Source: Pseudoclavibacter sp. AY1H1
Lineage (GTDB): Bacteria > Actinomycetota > Actinomycetes > Actinomycetales > Microbacteriaceae
Length of the DNA: 64,000 nucleotides
Reading direction: 5' to 3'
Assembly (NCBI RefSeq): GCF_002931055.1
Contig: NZ_PSXX01000007.1
Coordinates: 124,001-188,000, forward strand
Positions within the stretch are counted from its first letter, which is position 1. Each line of letters starts with the position of its first letter. The position numbers and the translations under genes were made by a program. Shown here one piece after another: positions 56,090 through 64,000 of the stretch. A model generated the notes under the pieces. The model saw nothing but the letters and a program-made list of their open reading frames with translations, was not told the DNA's origin and ran no database searches.

Positions 56090-57207
56090 CAGCACCCACG
56101 CTCATCACCGGCTTCGGGGCGATCTCGCCGCTCGGCCTGGGCCTCGAGGACCACGCGGCGTCCGCCGGCGCGCTCGACCGATTCGGCTGGGCCTTCGCCG
56201 ACATCGACGAAGCCGAGCGCCTCGCGTCCCGCTCGACGACGCAGCACGGACACGAGACCCGGCCGATTCCGGAGGGCTTCAGCATCACGGACTACGTGAA
56301 GCCCGTTGGGCTCCGCCGCAAGAAGCGCTTCAGCCAGATCGCCATGGCGGCCGCCACCGTCGCCTTCACCTCGGCCCGCCTCGGCGAACGGCCAGCCGAC
56401 CTCGAGCGAGTCGGCGTGGTCACCGGCACCGAGTACGGGCCGCAGCGAGTCGTCAGCGAGTACCTCGACGGTCTCCTCGGCGGCGGGCTCCAGCAGGCGA
56501 GTCCCGGGCTCTTCACGCAGACCGTCTACAACGTGGCCAACGGCCAGGCGAGCCTCGCCCTCGGCCTCAAGGGGGCCAACTCGACCCTCGTCGGCGGGTC
56601 AGCGCTTGCCTACGCCGAGCTGCTGCTCGCCTCCGGCAAGGCGGATGCGCTGCTCGCCATCTCCCTCGACGAGACCAACCAGATCATGACCGAGTACTTC
56701 GACCGCGTCTTCGAGTACCCCAGAGGGGTCGCCTTCACCTTCGCCACGGGGGAAGCGGCAGCCGTCGTCGTCCTGGAGTCGGCCCGGTCGGCCGAGGCAC
56801 GCGGTGCGACGCCGCTCGCGACGCTCCTGAGCACAGCCTCGGCTTCGGCGGCAGGCGCAGGCGTCAGCTACCTGGACTGGCAGCCAGACGACACGACCAT
56901 CGAGCATTCGATGCGGCAGGCGCTCGAACGCGCGAACCTCACCATCGACGAGGTCGACACGGTCGTCGGCACCGCGAACGGCCTCGAGGGCCTCACGCGG
57001 AGCGAGCTCTCGGCCATCCGCGCCATCGGCCACCGCGGCAGCGTGCTGCTGCCGCGACTCGCGACCGGCGAGTGCTTCGGCGGCAACGAGGCCCTCGCCC
57101 ACGTCATCGGCTTGCAGGCATCCGCGCCTGGCTCGAGCATCCTCACGACCGTGGCGACCGTCAACGGCGGCGTGACCTCGACGATCACCCGGAAGGCGGC
57201 AGCATGA
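56086..57207 (+). CDS. Ketosynthase-fold chain-length-factor-like subunit (no catalytic Cys)
   Basis: 373 residues from ATG 56086. Thiolase-fold KS homologue with the KS-type start TLITGFGAISPLGLG, GVVTGTEYGPQ and LVGGSALAYAELLLASGKA. The nucleophile Cys position is Leu/Val (NSTLVGGSA around residue 168) and the two active-site His positions are replaced (TANGLEG and TGECFGGNEA). That is the hallmark of the CLF partner of a KS in type II PKS and aryl-polyene clusters. It should form a heterodimer with the KS at 49164 and set chain length. Confidence 0.88.
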   Translation: MTAPTLITGFGAISPLGLGLEDHAASAGALDRFGWAFADIDEAERLASRSTTQHGHETRPIPEGFSITDYVKPVGLRRKKRFSQIAMAAATVAFTSARLGERPADLERVGVVTGTEYGPQRVVSEYLDGLLGGGLQQASPGLFTQTVYNVANGQASLALGLKGANSTLVGGSALAYAELLLASGKADALLAISLDETNQIMTEYFDRVFEYPRGVAFTFATGEAAAVVVLESARSAEARGATPLATLLSTASASAAGAGVSYLDWQPDDTTIEHSMRQALERANLTIDEVDTVVGTANGLEGLTRSELSAIRAIGHRGSVLLPRLATGECFGGNEALAHVIGLQASAPGSSILTTVATVNGGVTSTITRKAAA

Positions 57208-57965
57208 ACGCCCATCGTCACCCCGAAGGCACGACCCGCGTCTGCGTCACCGGCGCGACCCGCGGAATCGGCCTCGCCATCGCGGAGCGCTTCCTACACA
57301 GCGGGGCTCGCGTCGCCGTGAACTACCGCAGCACTCGGAGCGAGACCATGTCGGTGCTCGAGCGCCTCGAGCACCGCTACCCCGGCCAGGTGCTGCCGGT
57401 CAAGGCGGATGTCTCCTCCTTCGCCGAGGTGAAGGCCATGTTCGCCGAGATCAAGACCGCGTGGGGTGGGCTCGACGTGCAGGTCAACAACGCTGGCCAC
57501 GCCAAGGACGGGTACGCGCTCATGATGAGCGAGGAGTCCTGGCGGTCCGTGGTCGACACCGACCTGTCCGGGACCTTCTCCTGCTCGAGGCAGGCAGCCT
57601 GGCTGATGGCCGCCGCCAAGCACGGGACCATCGTGAACATCGCCTCCGTGAGCGCCCTCACGAGCCCCATCGGGCAGGCCAACTACGCGGCCGCGAAAGC
57701 CGGCGTCATCGCCCTCACCAAGACCCTCGCGAAGGAACTCGCGACGTTCGGCATCCGGGTGAACTCGGTCGCTCCCGGCTTCATCGACACCGACATGCTC
57801 GACTCGCTGCCGCAGCCGACGCGCGACGACTACCTGAAGCTCATCCCCCAGGCCCGCTTCGGGCGGGCGGAGGAGATCGCGGACGTCGTCCAGTTCCTCG
57901 CGGGGCCGAGCGCCTCCTACATCAACGGGCACTGCCTGGTCGCCGATGGCGGGCTCACGGCATGA
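57204..57965 (+). CDS. 3-ketoacyl-ACP reductase (FabG-like SDR)
   Basis: 253 residues from ATG 57204. SDR motifs: VTGATRGIG (NADPH loop), NNAG at 95-98, the catalytic triad S148/Y161/K165 in [20 protein letters not shown], and the C-terminal PGFIDTDML. It reduces the ketone of each new two-carbon unit on the ACP. Together with the dehydratase after it, it gives an all-alkene chain, since no enoyl reductase is in the cluster. Confidence 0.92.
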   Translation: MNAHRHPEGTTRVCVTGATRGIGLAIAERFLHSGARVAVNYRSTRSETMSVLERLEHRYPGQVLPVKADVSSFAEVKAMFAEIKTAWGGLDVQVNNAGHAKDGYALMMSEESWRSVVDTDLSGTFSCSRQAAWLMAAAKHGTIVNIASVSALTSPIGQANYAAAKAGVIALTKTLAKELATFGIRVNSVAPGFIDTDMLDSLPQPTRDDYLKLIPQARFGRAEEIADVVQFLAGPSASYINGHCLVADGGLTA

Positions 57966-58396
57966 GTGGCGCCGCGACCACGCGCGACCTCATGGCGCGG
58001 CTCCCCCACCGGTACCCGTTCCTCCTGCTCGACAGGATCGAGGAGCTCGATCCCGGAACCTCGGTTCGCGCGATCAAGAACGTCACGGTCAACGAGCCGC
58101 ACTTCGCGGGCCACTTCCCAGGGAACCCGATCATGCCCGGAGTCCTGATCCTCGAGGCGATGGCCCAGGCAGGAGGCCAGCTGTTCGACATCGGGGATCG
58201 GCTCTGCGTCCTCGCCCGGATCGACACCGTCCGCTTCCGGAACTCCGTGGTCCCCGGCGACCGACTCATCCTCGACGCACGGGCGATCGCGACGCTCGCC
58301 TCCATGGGGAAGGTCGAGGCGACCGCGACCGTCGACGACCGCATCGTCGCGAGCGCCGACATCACCTACAGCTTCCTCGAAGGACGTACCGCATGA
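57962..58396 (+). CDS. FabZ-type beta-hydroxyacyl-ACP dehydratase
   Basis: 144 residues from ATG 57962. Hotdog fold with [13 protein letters not shown], the catalytic H51 in [11 protein letters not shown] and E65 in LILEAMAQ, exactly the FabZ pattern. It removes water from the reduced unit to form a trans double bond. Overlaps the reductase gene (ATGA) and the ABC ATPase gene. Confidence 0.93.
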   Translation: MSGAATTRDLMARLPHRYPFLLLDRIEELDPGTSVRAIKNVTVNEPHFAGHFPGNPIMPGVLILEAMAQAGGQLFDIGDRLCVLARIDTVRFRNSVVPGDRLILDARAIATLASMGKVEATATVDDRIVASADITYSFLEGRTA

Positions 58397-59058
58397 TCAC
58401 GACGCATGACCTGACCAAGACCTACGGCGAGGGCACGAGCGAGGTGCGCGCGAACCGCGGCATCTCCCTCGAGATCGCGGCCGGCGAGTTCGTCGTGCTC
58501 GCGGGCCCCTCCGGATCGGGCAAGACCACCCTGCTCAACCTCATCGGAGGACTCGACACGGCGACCTCGGGCTCGGTCACGGTCAACGGCGCTGAGCTGA
58601 CCCGCCTCTCGCCTCGCGAGCTCTCCGACTTCCGCCGCGATCAGATCGGCTACGTGTTCCAGAAGTCGAACCTCGTCGGCTCCCTCTCCGTCTACGAGAA
58701 CGCCGTCCTGCAGCTCCGGGTCCAGGGCCGGCTCACGCGAGGAGCGGCGGCCAGGACCCGCGAGCTGCTCGCCGCAGTCGGCCTCGGCGACAAGCTCACG
58801 GCGCTTCCACGGCAGCTGTCGGGAGGCCAGCAGCAGCGCGCGGCGATCATCCGCGCCGTCACCAGCGGAACCGCGGTGGTCGTCGCGGACGAGCCGACGG
58901 CGAGCCTCGACGGGCGCAACGCTGACGGGGTCCTCGACCTCCTGCGCCTGCTCAACGAACGGGACGGCACGACGATCGTCGTCTCATCCCACGACGACCG
59001 AGTCCTGGCAGCGGGGAGACGCATCGTGCACCTCGTCGATGGGCGGCTCGCGGCGTGA
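58393..59058 (+). CDS. MacB/LolD-type ABC transporter ATPase
   Basis: 221 residues from ATG 58393. One ABC domain: Walker A GPSGSGKTT, Q-loop YVFQKSNLVGSLSVYEN, signature LSGGQQQR, Walker B VVVADEPTASLD and H-loop SSHD. It is the energy subunit of a LolD/MacB-class exporter, to be matched with the FtsX-like permeases at 53003 and 59755. Confidence 0.94.
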   Translation: MITTHDLTKTYGEGTSEVRANRGISLEIAAGEFVVLAGPSGSGKTTLLNLIGGLDTATSGSVTVNGAELTRLSPRELSDFRRDQIGYVFQKSNLVGSLSVYENAVLQLRVQGRLTRGAAARTRELLAAVGLGDKLTALPRQLSGGQQQRAAIIRAVTSGTAVVVADEPTASLDGRNADGVLDLLRLLNERDGTTIVVSSHDDRVLAAGRRIVHLVDGRLAA

Positions 59059-59771
59059 AGATCCTCGCCATCCACTCCAGCCCGCGGCCGAGGAACCTCA
59101 GCCACACGGCGGTGATGCTCGAAGCCTCCCGCTCCTACCTCGCCGAGCGGCGCCCTGCCTGGCGGTACGAGGAGACCGCGCTGTGGAACCTGGACATCAC
59201 GACGTGCGACGGCAACGGCCGCTGCTTCCGTCGAGATGGATGCACGTTCGTCGACGACGCGGAGACCCTGATCGACGCGATGCTCGCCGCGGACGGCGTC
59301 ATCCTCGCGAGCCCGAACTACTGCGCGAACGTCAACTCGACGATGATGCGCTTCATCGAGCGGACGACGCGCCTGAGCCACCGGCAGCTCCTCGCGGGCA
59401 AGGGGGCGCTGGCGATGTCCACATCCGCGAGTCCGTTCGATGCCCCGTACGCGGCCGAGTACCTCAGGCGAGTGCTCGGGAGCTACGGTGCCAGCGTCGT
59501 CGACGTCTGCAACATCGGCAGCCCCATGATCGTGTTCGACTACGGCGAGACTGCGGCGGGCGAGGCCATGCGGGCATCGCTCGACGCCTTCATCTCGGCC
59601 GTCGAATCGCCGAGCGAGCACGTGCCAGAAGAGACCTTCGGCGTCGACATCCGGAGATCGCTTCGGGAGCACCCGGACGTGGTGAAGCGACTCTTCCGCA
59701 GCGACGAGCGGTACTTCGCGGAGCAGGACCGAGCGATGAAGGAGAGTCCGACAGATGACGCGAGCCACTGA
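59055..59771 (+). CDS. Flavodoxin-like NADPH-dependent FMN oxidoreductase
   Basis: 238 residues from GTG 59055. Flavodoxin-type FMN-binding N-terminus KILAIHSSPRPRNLSHTAVML, then a Cys-containing CDGNGRCFRRDGCTFVDD, followed by GVILASPNYCANVNSTMMRF. This is the FMN reductase/iron-sulfur-flavoprotein-like family, but the cysteine spacing does not make a full cluster motif. It may supply electrons to the FAD enzyme or reduce a polyene intermediate. The C-terminal ~60 residues are charged and variable. Confidence 0.8.
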   Translation: MKILAIHSSPRPRNLSHTAVMLEASRSYLAERRPAWRYEETALWNLDITTCDGNGRCFRRDGCTFVDDAETLIDAMLAADGVILASPNYCANVNSTMMRFIERTTRLSHRQLLAGKGALAMSTSASPFDAPYAAEYLRRVLGSYGASVVDVCNIGSPMIVFDYGETAAGEAMRASLDAFISAVESPSEHVPEETFGVDIRRSLREHPDVVKRLFRSDERYFAEQDRAMKESPTDDASH

Positions 59772-61041
59772 CCCTGAACCCACCGAGCGCCCCGGATCGG
59801 CTGCGAGGCGCGAGACGCCAGGGCGGGGCGCGAGCCTCGACCTGCGCTACAAGCTCCACATGGCGGTGTCCATGATCCGCGCGAACCCCCGCAACGCCCG
59901 GACGTTCACGAGCGTCTCCGTCGCGACCTTCGGACTGCTGCTCTCGTTCGCGGCGATCACCGCGATGGGCACCATGATGACGCAGTCGGCCAGCGACATC
60001 ATCAGCGGCGACGTCTCCGCGTTCGCAGACGGGTACGAGTACTCGATGCTCAACCCGGAGTCCGACGTCGTCACCTACATCCCGGACGCCGAGTCCGCGG
60101 TGCAGCGCGTCGCGGGAGCCGAGGGCGTCGAGCAGGTGCGGCCGCGCCTCACGGCCGGCGCGAGCATGACGGCCGAGGCGCAGGATGCCGGGGTCGTCCT
60201 CGTGGGCTCGGACGTCGCCGCGGAGGGCTACGAGATCGTCGCAGGGCAGGCGCCCGCGGGCGCCGCGCAGGTCTGCATCAACATCGCGCAGCGGGACGAG
60301 CTCGGCATCGACGTCGGCACGAGCGTGCTCCTCTCGGTCGCCGGCGCGCCCGTCGATGCCGGTCCCGTCACCGCCGACGTCGTCTGCGTGTACGACAACA
60401 GCCGATTCGGGCTCTTCCGCTCCAGCTCCGTGATCATGGACATCGCCGGCATGCAGGAGATCCTGGACCGGCCAGACGCCATCACGCAGATGCTCATCAC
60501 CCTCGACCCGGGTGTGGACCCCGCGACAGCGGCGGCCTCCCTCGGCCCTGACGCTCCTGGGCTGCAGTTCCTCACGTCGAAGGAGACGGCCGGGCTGATC
60601 TTCACGGTCCTCGCCGCGCAGCAGGCGATCATGTGGGCGCTCGTGATCGTCGCGGCGCTCATCTGCGCGGTCCTCATCGGCAACGTCGTCGGGTTCTCCC
60701 TGCGTCGCGACCGACGCGAACTCGCGACGATGCGGACGATGGGCTTCAGCGCGAGAGACCTCGAGACGGTGTACGCCATGCAGGTCCTGCTCATCGGGCT
60801 CGGGATGGTGACCATCGGCACTGTCGCGGCCATCGTCGCCGTCGCGATCGCAGGCGCCGTCGGCATCCCGATCGGGGAGGGGCAGCAGCTGTTCGGGGGC
60901 GACACGCTCCGACCCTCACTGAAGGCCTCGGACGTCCTGCTCACCGGAGGACTCATGATCGCCGCGCAGCAGGCGGCGATCGCGCTCGCCGCCCGGAAGC
61001 TGCTCTCCCGCTCACCGGTGCAGATGGCGGAAGCCGCATGA
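59755..61041 (+). CDS. FtsX/MacB-type ABC permease (cluster exporter, subunit 2)
   Basis: 428 residues. An N-terminal charged stretch, a first helix (SVSVATFGLLLSFAAITAMG), a periplasm-facing domain of about 220 residues, then three helices including AIMWALVIVAALICAVLIGN and MQVLLIGLGMVTIGTVAAIV. Same architecture as the permease at 53003 but low identity by eye, so probably the other half of an asymmetric pair for the ATPase at 58393. Overlaps the flavodoxin-like gene by 17 bp. Confidence 0.86.
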   Translation: MTRATDPEPTERPGSAARRETPGRGASLDLRYKLHMAVSMIRANPRNARTFTSVSVATFGLLLSFAAITAMGTMMTQSASDIISGDVSAFADGYEYSMLNPESDVVTYIPDAESAVQRVAGAEGVEQVRPRLTAGASMTAEAQDAGVVLVGSDVAAEGYEIVAGQAPAGAAQVCINIAQRDELGIDVGTSVLLSVAGAPVDAGPVTADVVCVYDNSRFGLFRSSSVIMDIAGMQEILDRPDAITQMLITLDPGVDPATAAASLGPDAPGLQFLTSKETAGLIFTVLAAQQAIMWALVIVAALICAVLIGNVVGFSLRRDRRELATMRTMGFSARDLETVYAMQVLLIGLGMVTIGTVAAIVAVAIAGAVGIPIGEGQQLFGGDTLRPSLKASDVLLTGGLMIAAQQAAIALAARKLLSRSPVQMAEAA

Positions 61042-62513
61042 GGAACACGGGTGCTCGCTCCCCGTTCCGGAAGGGGTCGTTCGCCCCGGTCGCCGAGGAG
61101 GTGACCGCCTTCGATCTGGCGGTGACCGGATCCATCCCGACCGACCTCGACGGCCGGTACCTCCGCAACGGGCCCAATCCGATCGGCGTCGAGCACGCGA
61201 GGTTCCACTACTTCCTCGGCGCCGGCATGATCCACGGCGTGCGCCTCAGGGACGGCCGCGCCGAGTGGTACCGCAACCGCTGGGTCCGGCAGAGCCCCGT
61301 CACGCGAACGCTCGGCGAACCCCGACGCGCGTACTCGGTGCTCGGCGGCGTCGACACTGCCTCGAACATCAACGTCGTCGGGCACGCTGGCAGGATCCTG
61401 TCCCTCGGCGAAGGCGGGACGCTCCCGTTCGAGCTCGACGCGAGCCTCGAGACGGTGGGCCCGTACGACTTCGACGGTACGCTGCGGGCCGGCCTGTCCG
61501 CGCATCCCAAGACGGACCCGGAAACCGGTGACCTCCATACGGTCGGCTACTTCTCCGGGTCGCCCTCCGTCGAGTACTGCGTCGTGTCCGCGCGCGGTCA
61601 GCTGGTCCGCTCGCAGTCGATCGAGCTGCCCACGGCCACGATGATGCACGACTTCGCGCTCACGAGCGAGCACGTGATCCTCTTCGACCTGCCCGCCAAG
61701 TTCAGCGCGCTGGCCGCCGCCGCCGGAGACCCCTTCCCGTTCAGATGGAGCTCGGCGGCGAAGGCGCGCCTCGGTGTCCTGTCCCGAGGCGACGAGCGCG
61801 CAGACGTGACGTGGTTCGACATCGACCCCGTCTGGATCTACCACACGGTCAACGCCTTCGAGGCGGACAACGTCATCACCCTCGACGCCATCACGCACCC
61901 CTCCATGTTCGCCACGCGTCGCGGTTCCATCGAAGGCCACGGCACCCCGTCGCTGGAGCGATTCACGCTCGACCTCACCCGCGGAACCGTGGTCCGGCGT
62001 CGACTCGACGACACCCCGCAGGAGTTCCCGCGCATCGACGACCGCCGCTCCGGCCGCCGGAACCGCTTCGCCTACACGTCAAGCGCCGGCGAGCTCGTCG
62101 CGACCTGGCGGACCGGGCCGAGAGAGCTCGACGACGTCCCAGACTCGCAGTTCGACAACGTGCTCTTCAAGCACGACCTGGACCGCGGCTCCGCGCAGGC
62201 GCGGCGGCTCGGCACGGATGCGGCAGTCGGCGAGGCGATCTTCGTCGCGCGAGCCGGGAGTACCGAGGAGGACGACGGCTACCTGCTCTGCTACGTCCAC
62301 AACCCGCAGCGGAACGCCAGCGACCTCCTGATCCTGAGCGCTCAGGACTTCGGCGGCGACGAGCTCGCGCGCATCCACCTCCCCGCGCGGATCCCGCTGG
62401 GGCTGCACGGCAGCTGGATCCCCGCCCACGACGACGGCCCGCAGGCGGGGCCGGACCGCCGAGAGCATCACACGGCCATGGCGCGAAGCACGAAGGAGAA
62501 CTGGTGTCGGTAG
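61038..62513 (+). CDS. Carotenoid-cleavage oxygenase family (RPE65/CCD-like), four-His iron site
   Basis: 491 residues from ATG 61038 (ATGA overlap). Seven-bladed propeller family: N-terminal GSIPTDLDGRYLRNGPNP. The four iron-binding His are all present: H156 (SAHPKTDPETG), H204 (TMMHDFALTS), H269 (DPVWIYHTVNAF) and H457 (GLHGSWIPAH). Second-shell acidic residues also fit, so it should be an active non-haem iron oxygenase that cleaves a conjugated C=C bond. With no carotenoid biosynthesis gene nearby, its probable substrate is the polyene made by this cluster (inference). The C-terminal ~30 residues are basic and extra. Confidence 0.92.
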   Translation: MRNTGARSPFRKGSFAPVAEEVTAFDLAVTGSIPTDLDGRYLRNGPNPIGVEHARFHYFLGAGMIHGVRLRDGRAEWYRNRWVRQSPVTRTLGEPRRAYSVLGGVDTASNINVVGHAGRILSLGEGGTLPFELDASLETVGPYDFDGTLRAGLSAHPKTDPETGDLHTVGYFSGSPSVEYCVVSARGQLVRSQSIELPTATMMHDFALTSEHVILFDLPAKFSALAAAAGDPFPFRWSSAAKARLGVLSRGDERADVTWFDIDPVWIYHTVNAFEADNVITLDAITHPSMFATRRGSIEGHGTPSLERFTLDLTRGTVVRRRLDDTPQEFPRIDDRRSGRRNRFAYTSSAGELVATWRTGPRELDDVPDSQFDNVLFKHDLDRGSAQARRLGTDAAVGEAIFVARAGSTEEDDGYLLCYVHNPQRNASDLLILSAQDFGGDELARIHLPARIPLGLHGSWIPAHDDGPQAGPDRREHHTAMARSTKENWCR

Positions 62514-63403
62514 AGGTCGAGAGACTCAGCAAGACGTACGGCGAGCTCGTCGCAGTGGACGAGCTGTCGCTCTCCGTCCCCGGAGGCTCGGTCTTCGCCT
62601 TCCTCGGGGAGAACGGCGCGGGCAAGTCCACGACCATCGGGTGCATCACGACGACGCTCACGCCCACCTCGGGCACGATCACCGTCAACGGCTTCGACGT
62701 GCAGACGGAAGCGCAGCGGGTGAAGCGCACCATCGGAGCCGTCTTCCAGTCGTCCCTGCTCGACCCCCTCCTGACCGTGCGGGAGAACCTCGAGATCCGG
62801 GCGGGCTTCTACGGTCTCAGCAAGCAGGAGACCAGAACCCGCACGGCCGAGCTCGCAGGCCTCGTCGGCATCGAGCCCATCCTGGACCGACGGTACGGCC
62901 CGCTCTCCGGCGGGCAGCGGCGCCGGGCGGACATCGCGCGGGCACTCATGCACCGACCGACCGTGCTGTTCCTCGACGAACCCACCGCCGGACTCGACCC
63001 GCAGTCGCGAGAGCTCATCTGGTCGACGATCCACGACATCCGCCGAGACCAGGGCACCACCATCTTCCTCACCACCCACTACATGGAGGAGACGGAGAAC
63101 GCCGACGAGGTGTGCGTCATCGACAAGGGGCGGATCGTCGCCGCAGGCACACCGGCTCAGCTTCGCGCCCAGTTCAGCTCGAGCGTGCTGACGCTCCGCC
63201 TCGACGACCCCGCGGAAGCCCTCCGCCTCTGCGCGGCCTCCGGCATCGACGTGCGCCGAGAGGGCGACGACCTCCGGGTCACCGTCTCGTCGTCGACGGA
63301 GGCGCTCGACCTCCTGCGTCGCCTCCGAGTCCGAGACTTCGAGTTCCGACACGGCACCATGGACGACGTCTTCCTCGCCCTCCTCAAGGGGGTCGCCGCA
63401 TGA
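62504..63403 (+). CDS. DrrA/NodI-type ABC-2 exporter ATPase
   Basis: 299 residues from GTG 62504, with AAGGAG just upstream; it overlaps the oxygenase gene end by 10 bp. ABC domain: Walker A GENGAGKST, signature LSGGQRRR, Walker B VLFLDEPTAGLD, THYMEETENADEV after the H-loop. The C-terminal ~70 residues form the small helical domain typical of drug-resistance ATPases. It pairs with the ABC-2 permease that follows and could export or give resistance to the product. Confidence 0.93.
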   Translation: MSVEVERLSKTYGELVAVDELSLSVPGGSVFAFLGENGAGKSTTIGCITTTLTPTSGTITVNGFDVQTEAQRVKRTIGAVFQSSLLDPLLTVRENLEIRAGFYGLSKQETRTRTAELAGLVGIEPILDRRYGPLSGGQRRRADIARALMHRPTVLFLDEPTAGLDPQSRELIWSTIHDIRRDQGTTIFLTTHYMEETENADEVCVIDKGRIVAAGTPAQLRAQFSSSVLTLRLDDPAEALRLCAASGIDVRREGDDLRVTVSSSTEALDLLRRLRVRDFEFRHGTMDDVFLALLKGVAA

Positions 63404-64000
63404 GCAGCATCTGGCTCCTCACGGGACGCAACCTCCGTCTGTTCTTCCGAGACCGGATCGGCGTCTTCTTCTCGCTGCTGTCCGCGATCATCCTGATCGC
63501 GCTCTACGCGCTCTTCCTCGGCGGACTGCAGGTCGGCATCCTCCGCACCACGTTCCCGCAGGCCGCCGACGCCGACGTGCGCTGGTTCGTCGACTCGTGG
63601 GTCTTCGCGGGCATCACGATGATCACCACCCTCACGACCGCCATCGCCGGACTCGGTGTCTTCGTCGACGACAACGTCACCGGTCGCTTCCGGGACTTCA
63701 TGGTGTCGCCCCTCCGACGCTCCCAGGTGGTGCTGGGCTACCTCATCGCAGGATTCATCATCTCCGTGATCATGACCACGGTCATCATCGTGATCGGCCA
63801 GCTCTACCTGCTCACGCAGGGGCACCCGCCCCTGACACCGGGCAACCTCGGGACGACCTTCGCCTTCGTCCTCCTCTCGAGCGCGACCTTCTCAGGTCTC
63901 GGCGCCTTCATCGTCACCTTCCTGAAGACGGCCGGCGCCTTCACCGCGGTGTCCACCGTCATCGGGTCGCTCATCGGGTTCTTCTCCGGCGCGTACGTGC
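63400..64000 (+). CDS. ABC-2 type exporter permease, C-terminus beyond the window
   Basis: About 200 residues from ATG 63400, running off the window end. First helix FFSLLSAIILIALYALFLGG, then VFAGITMITTLTTAIAGLGV, the conserved GRFRDFMVSPLRRSQVVLGY stretch of ABC-2 permeases, further helices LIAGFIISVIMTTVIIVIGQ and FAFVLLSSATFSGLGAFIV. Partner of the preceding ATPase (overlapping ATGA). The cluster may continue downstream of 64000. Confidence 0.9.
   Translation, partial: MSSIWLLTGRNLRLFFRDRIGVFFSLLSAIILIALYALFLGGLQVGILRTTFPQAADADVRWFVDSWVFAGITMITTLTTAIAGLGVFVDDNVTGRFRDFMVSPLRRSQVVLGYLIAGFIISVIMTTVIIVIGQLYLLTQGHPPLTPGNLGTTFAFVLLSSATFSGLGAFIVTFLKTAGAFTAVSTVIGSLIGFFSGAYV

Noticed and set aside
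54650-62513. Carotenoid biosynthesis cluster (because of the CrtI-like and carotenoid-cleavage-like genes)
   Set aside because: No geranylgeranyl synthase, phytoene synthase or cyclase gene; all neighbours are ACP-dependent polyketide or transport genes.

Overview
The window is high-GC DNA from an actinobacterium. The genome style points to Micrococcales, probably Microbacteriaceae: GTG/TTG starts, 4-nt ATGA/GTGA overlaps, a SoxR/SOD oxidative-stress locus, two LytR-CpsA-Psr (LCP) proteins and an actinobacterial type VII secretion (T7SS) locus. This placement is an inference from gene content and codon use, not a marker-gene result. No insertion sequence, integrase, rRNA operon or CRISPR array was seen.

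Layout. 1-3.4 kb: the N-terminus of an acyl-CoA synthetase, two copies of a structured repeat, soxR divergent from a flavin reductase across a clear SoxR-type promoter, sodA and an EI24-like membrane protein. 3.7-13.9 kb: a Tat-exported surface protein, then a leftward operon of FAD-linked oxidase, oligopeptide-type ABC importer (binding protein, two permeases, fused double ATPase), PLP aminotransferase and AraC regulator. 14.2-18.7 kb: a beta-glucoside PTS operon with its BglG/LicT antiterminator and a textbook RAT/terminator switch. 18.8-31.2 kb: mostly core functions (tRNA-Ser(GCU), two LCP proteins, tRNA-Ser(UGA), an LssY_C membrane protein, HAD phosphatase, serS, diacylglycerol kinase, XRE regulator, two CPxWC paralogues, pheA, pgm). 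31.3-35.2 kb: a very long zinc-ribbon/disordered membrane protein, a D,D-carboxypeptidase and a small GNAT protein.

35.3-48.5 kb is a T7SS locus: EccC (three ATPase modules), a MinD-like protein with a broken P-loop, EccD, a membrane protein with DPxTG repeats, an RDD-FHA fusion and two small WXG100-like proteins. A convergent toxin operon follows. It encodes an 842-residue effector with an N-terminal T7SS-type helical domain, a PGTGTV-repeat linker and a C-terminal nuclease-like D..ExK domain, with a candidate immunity gene 9 bp downstream. EccB, EccE and mycosin are not in the window.

48.8-64.0 kb (running off the end) is a tightly coupled biosynthetic operon. It looks like a highly reducing type II polyketide (polyene) system: ACP, ketosynthase, a second ketosynthase-fold subunit without the catalytic Cys (chain-length-factor-like), ketoreductase, dehydratase, hotdog thioesterase and Sfp-type phosphopantetheinyl transferase. 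To this core are added two BtrH-like acyltransferase-type proteins, a phytoene-desaturase-like FAD enzyme, a flavodoxin-like FMN oxidoreductase, a carotenoid-cleavage-type non-haem iron oxygenase with all four His ligands, and two ABC exporters of different types. A polyene-building type II PKS with a carotenoid-cleavage-type oxygenase in the same operon is the strongest candidate here for an undescribed system. Its likely logic (inference) is to build a polyene on the ACP, modify or desaturate it, transfer it to an acceptor and/or cleave it oxidatively, and export the product.
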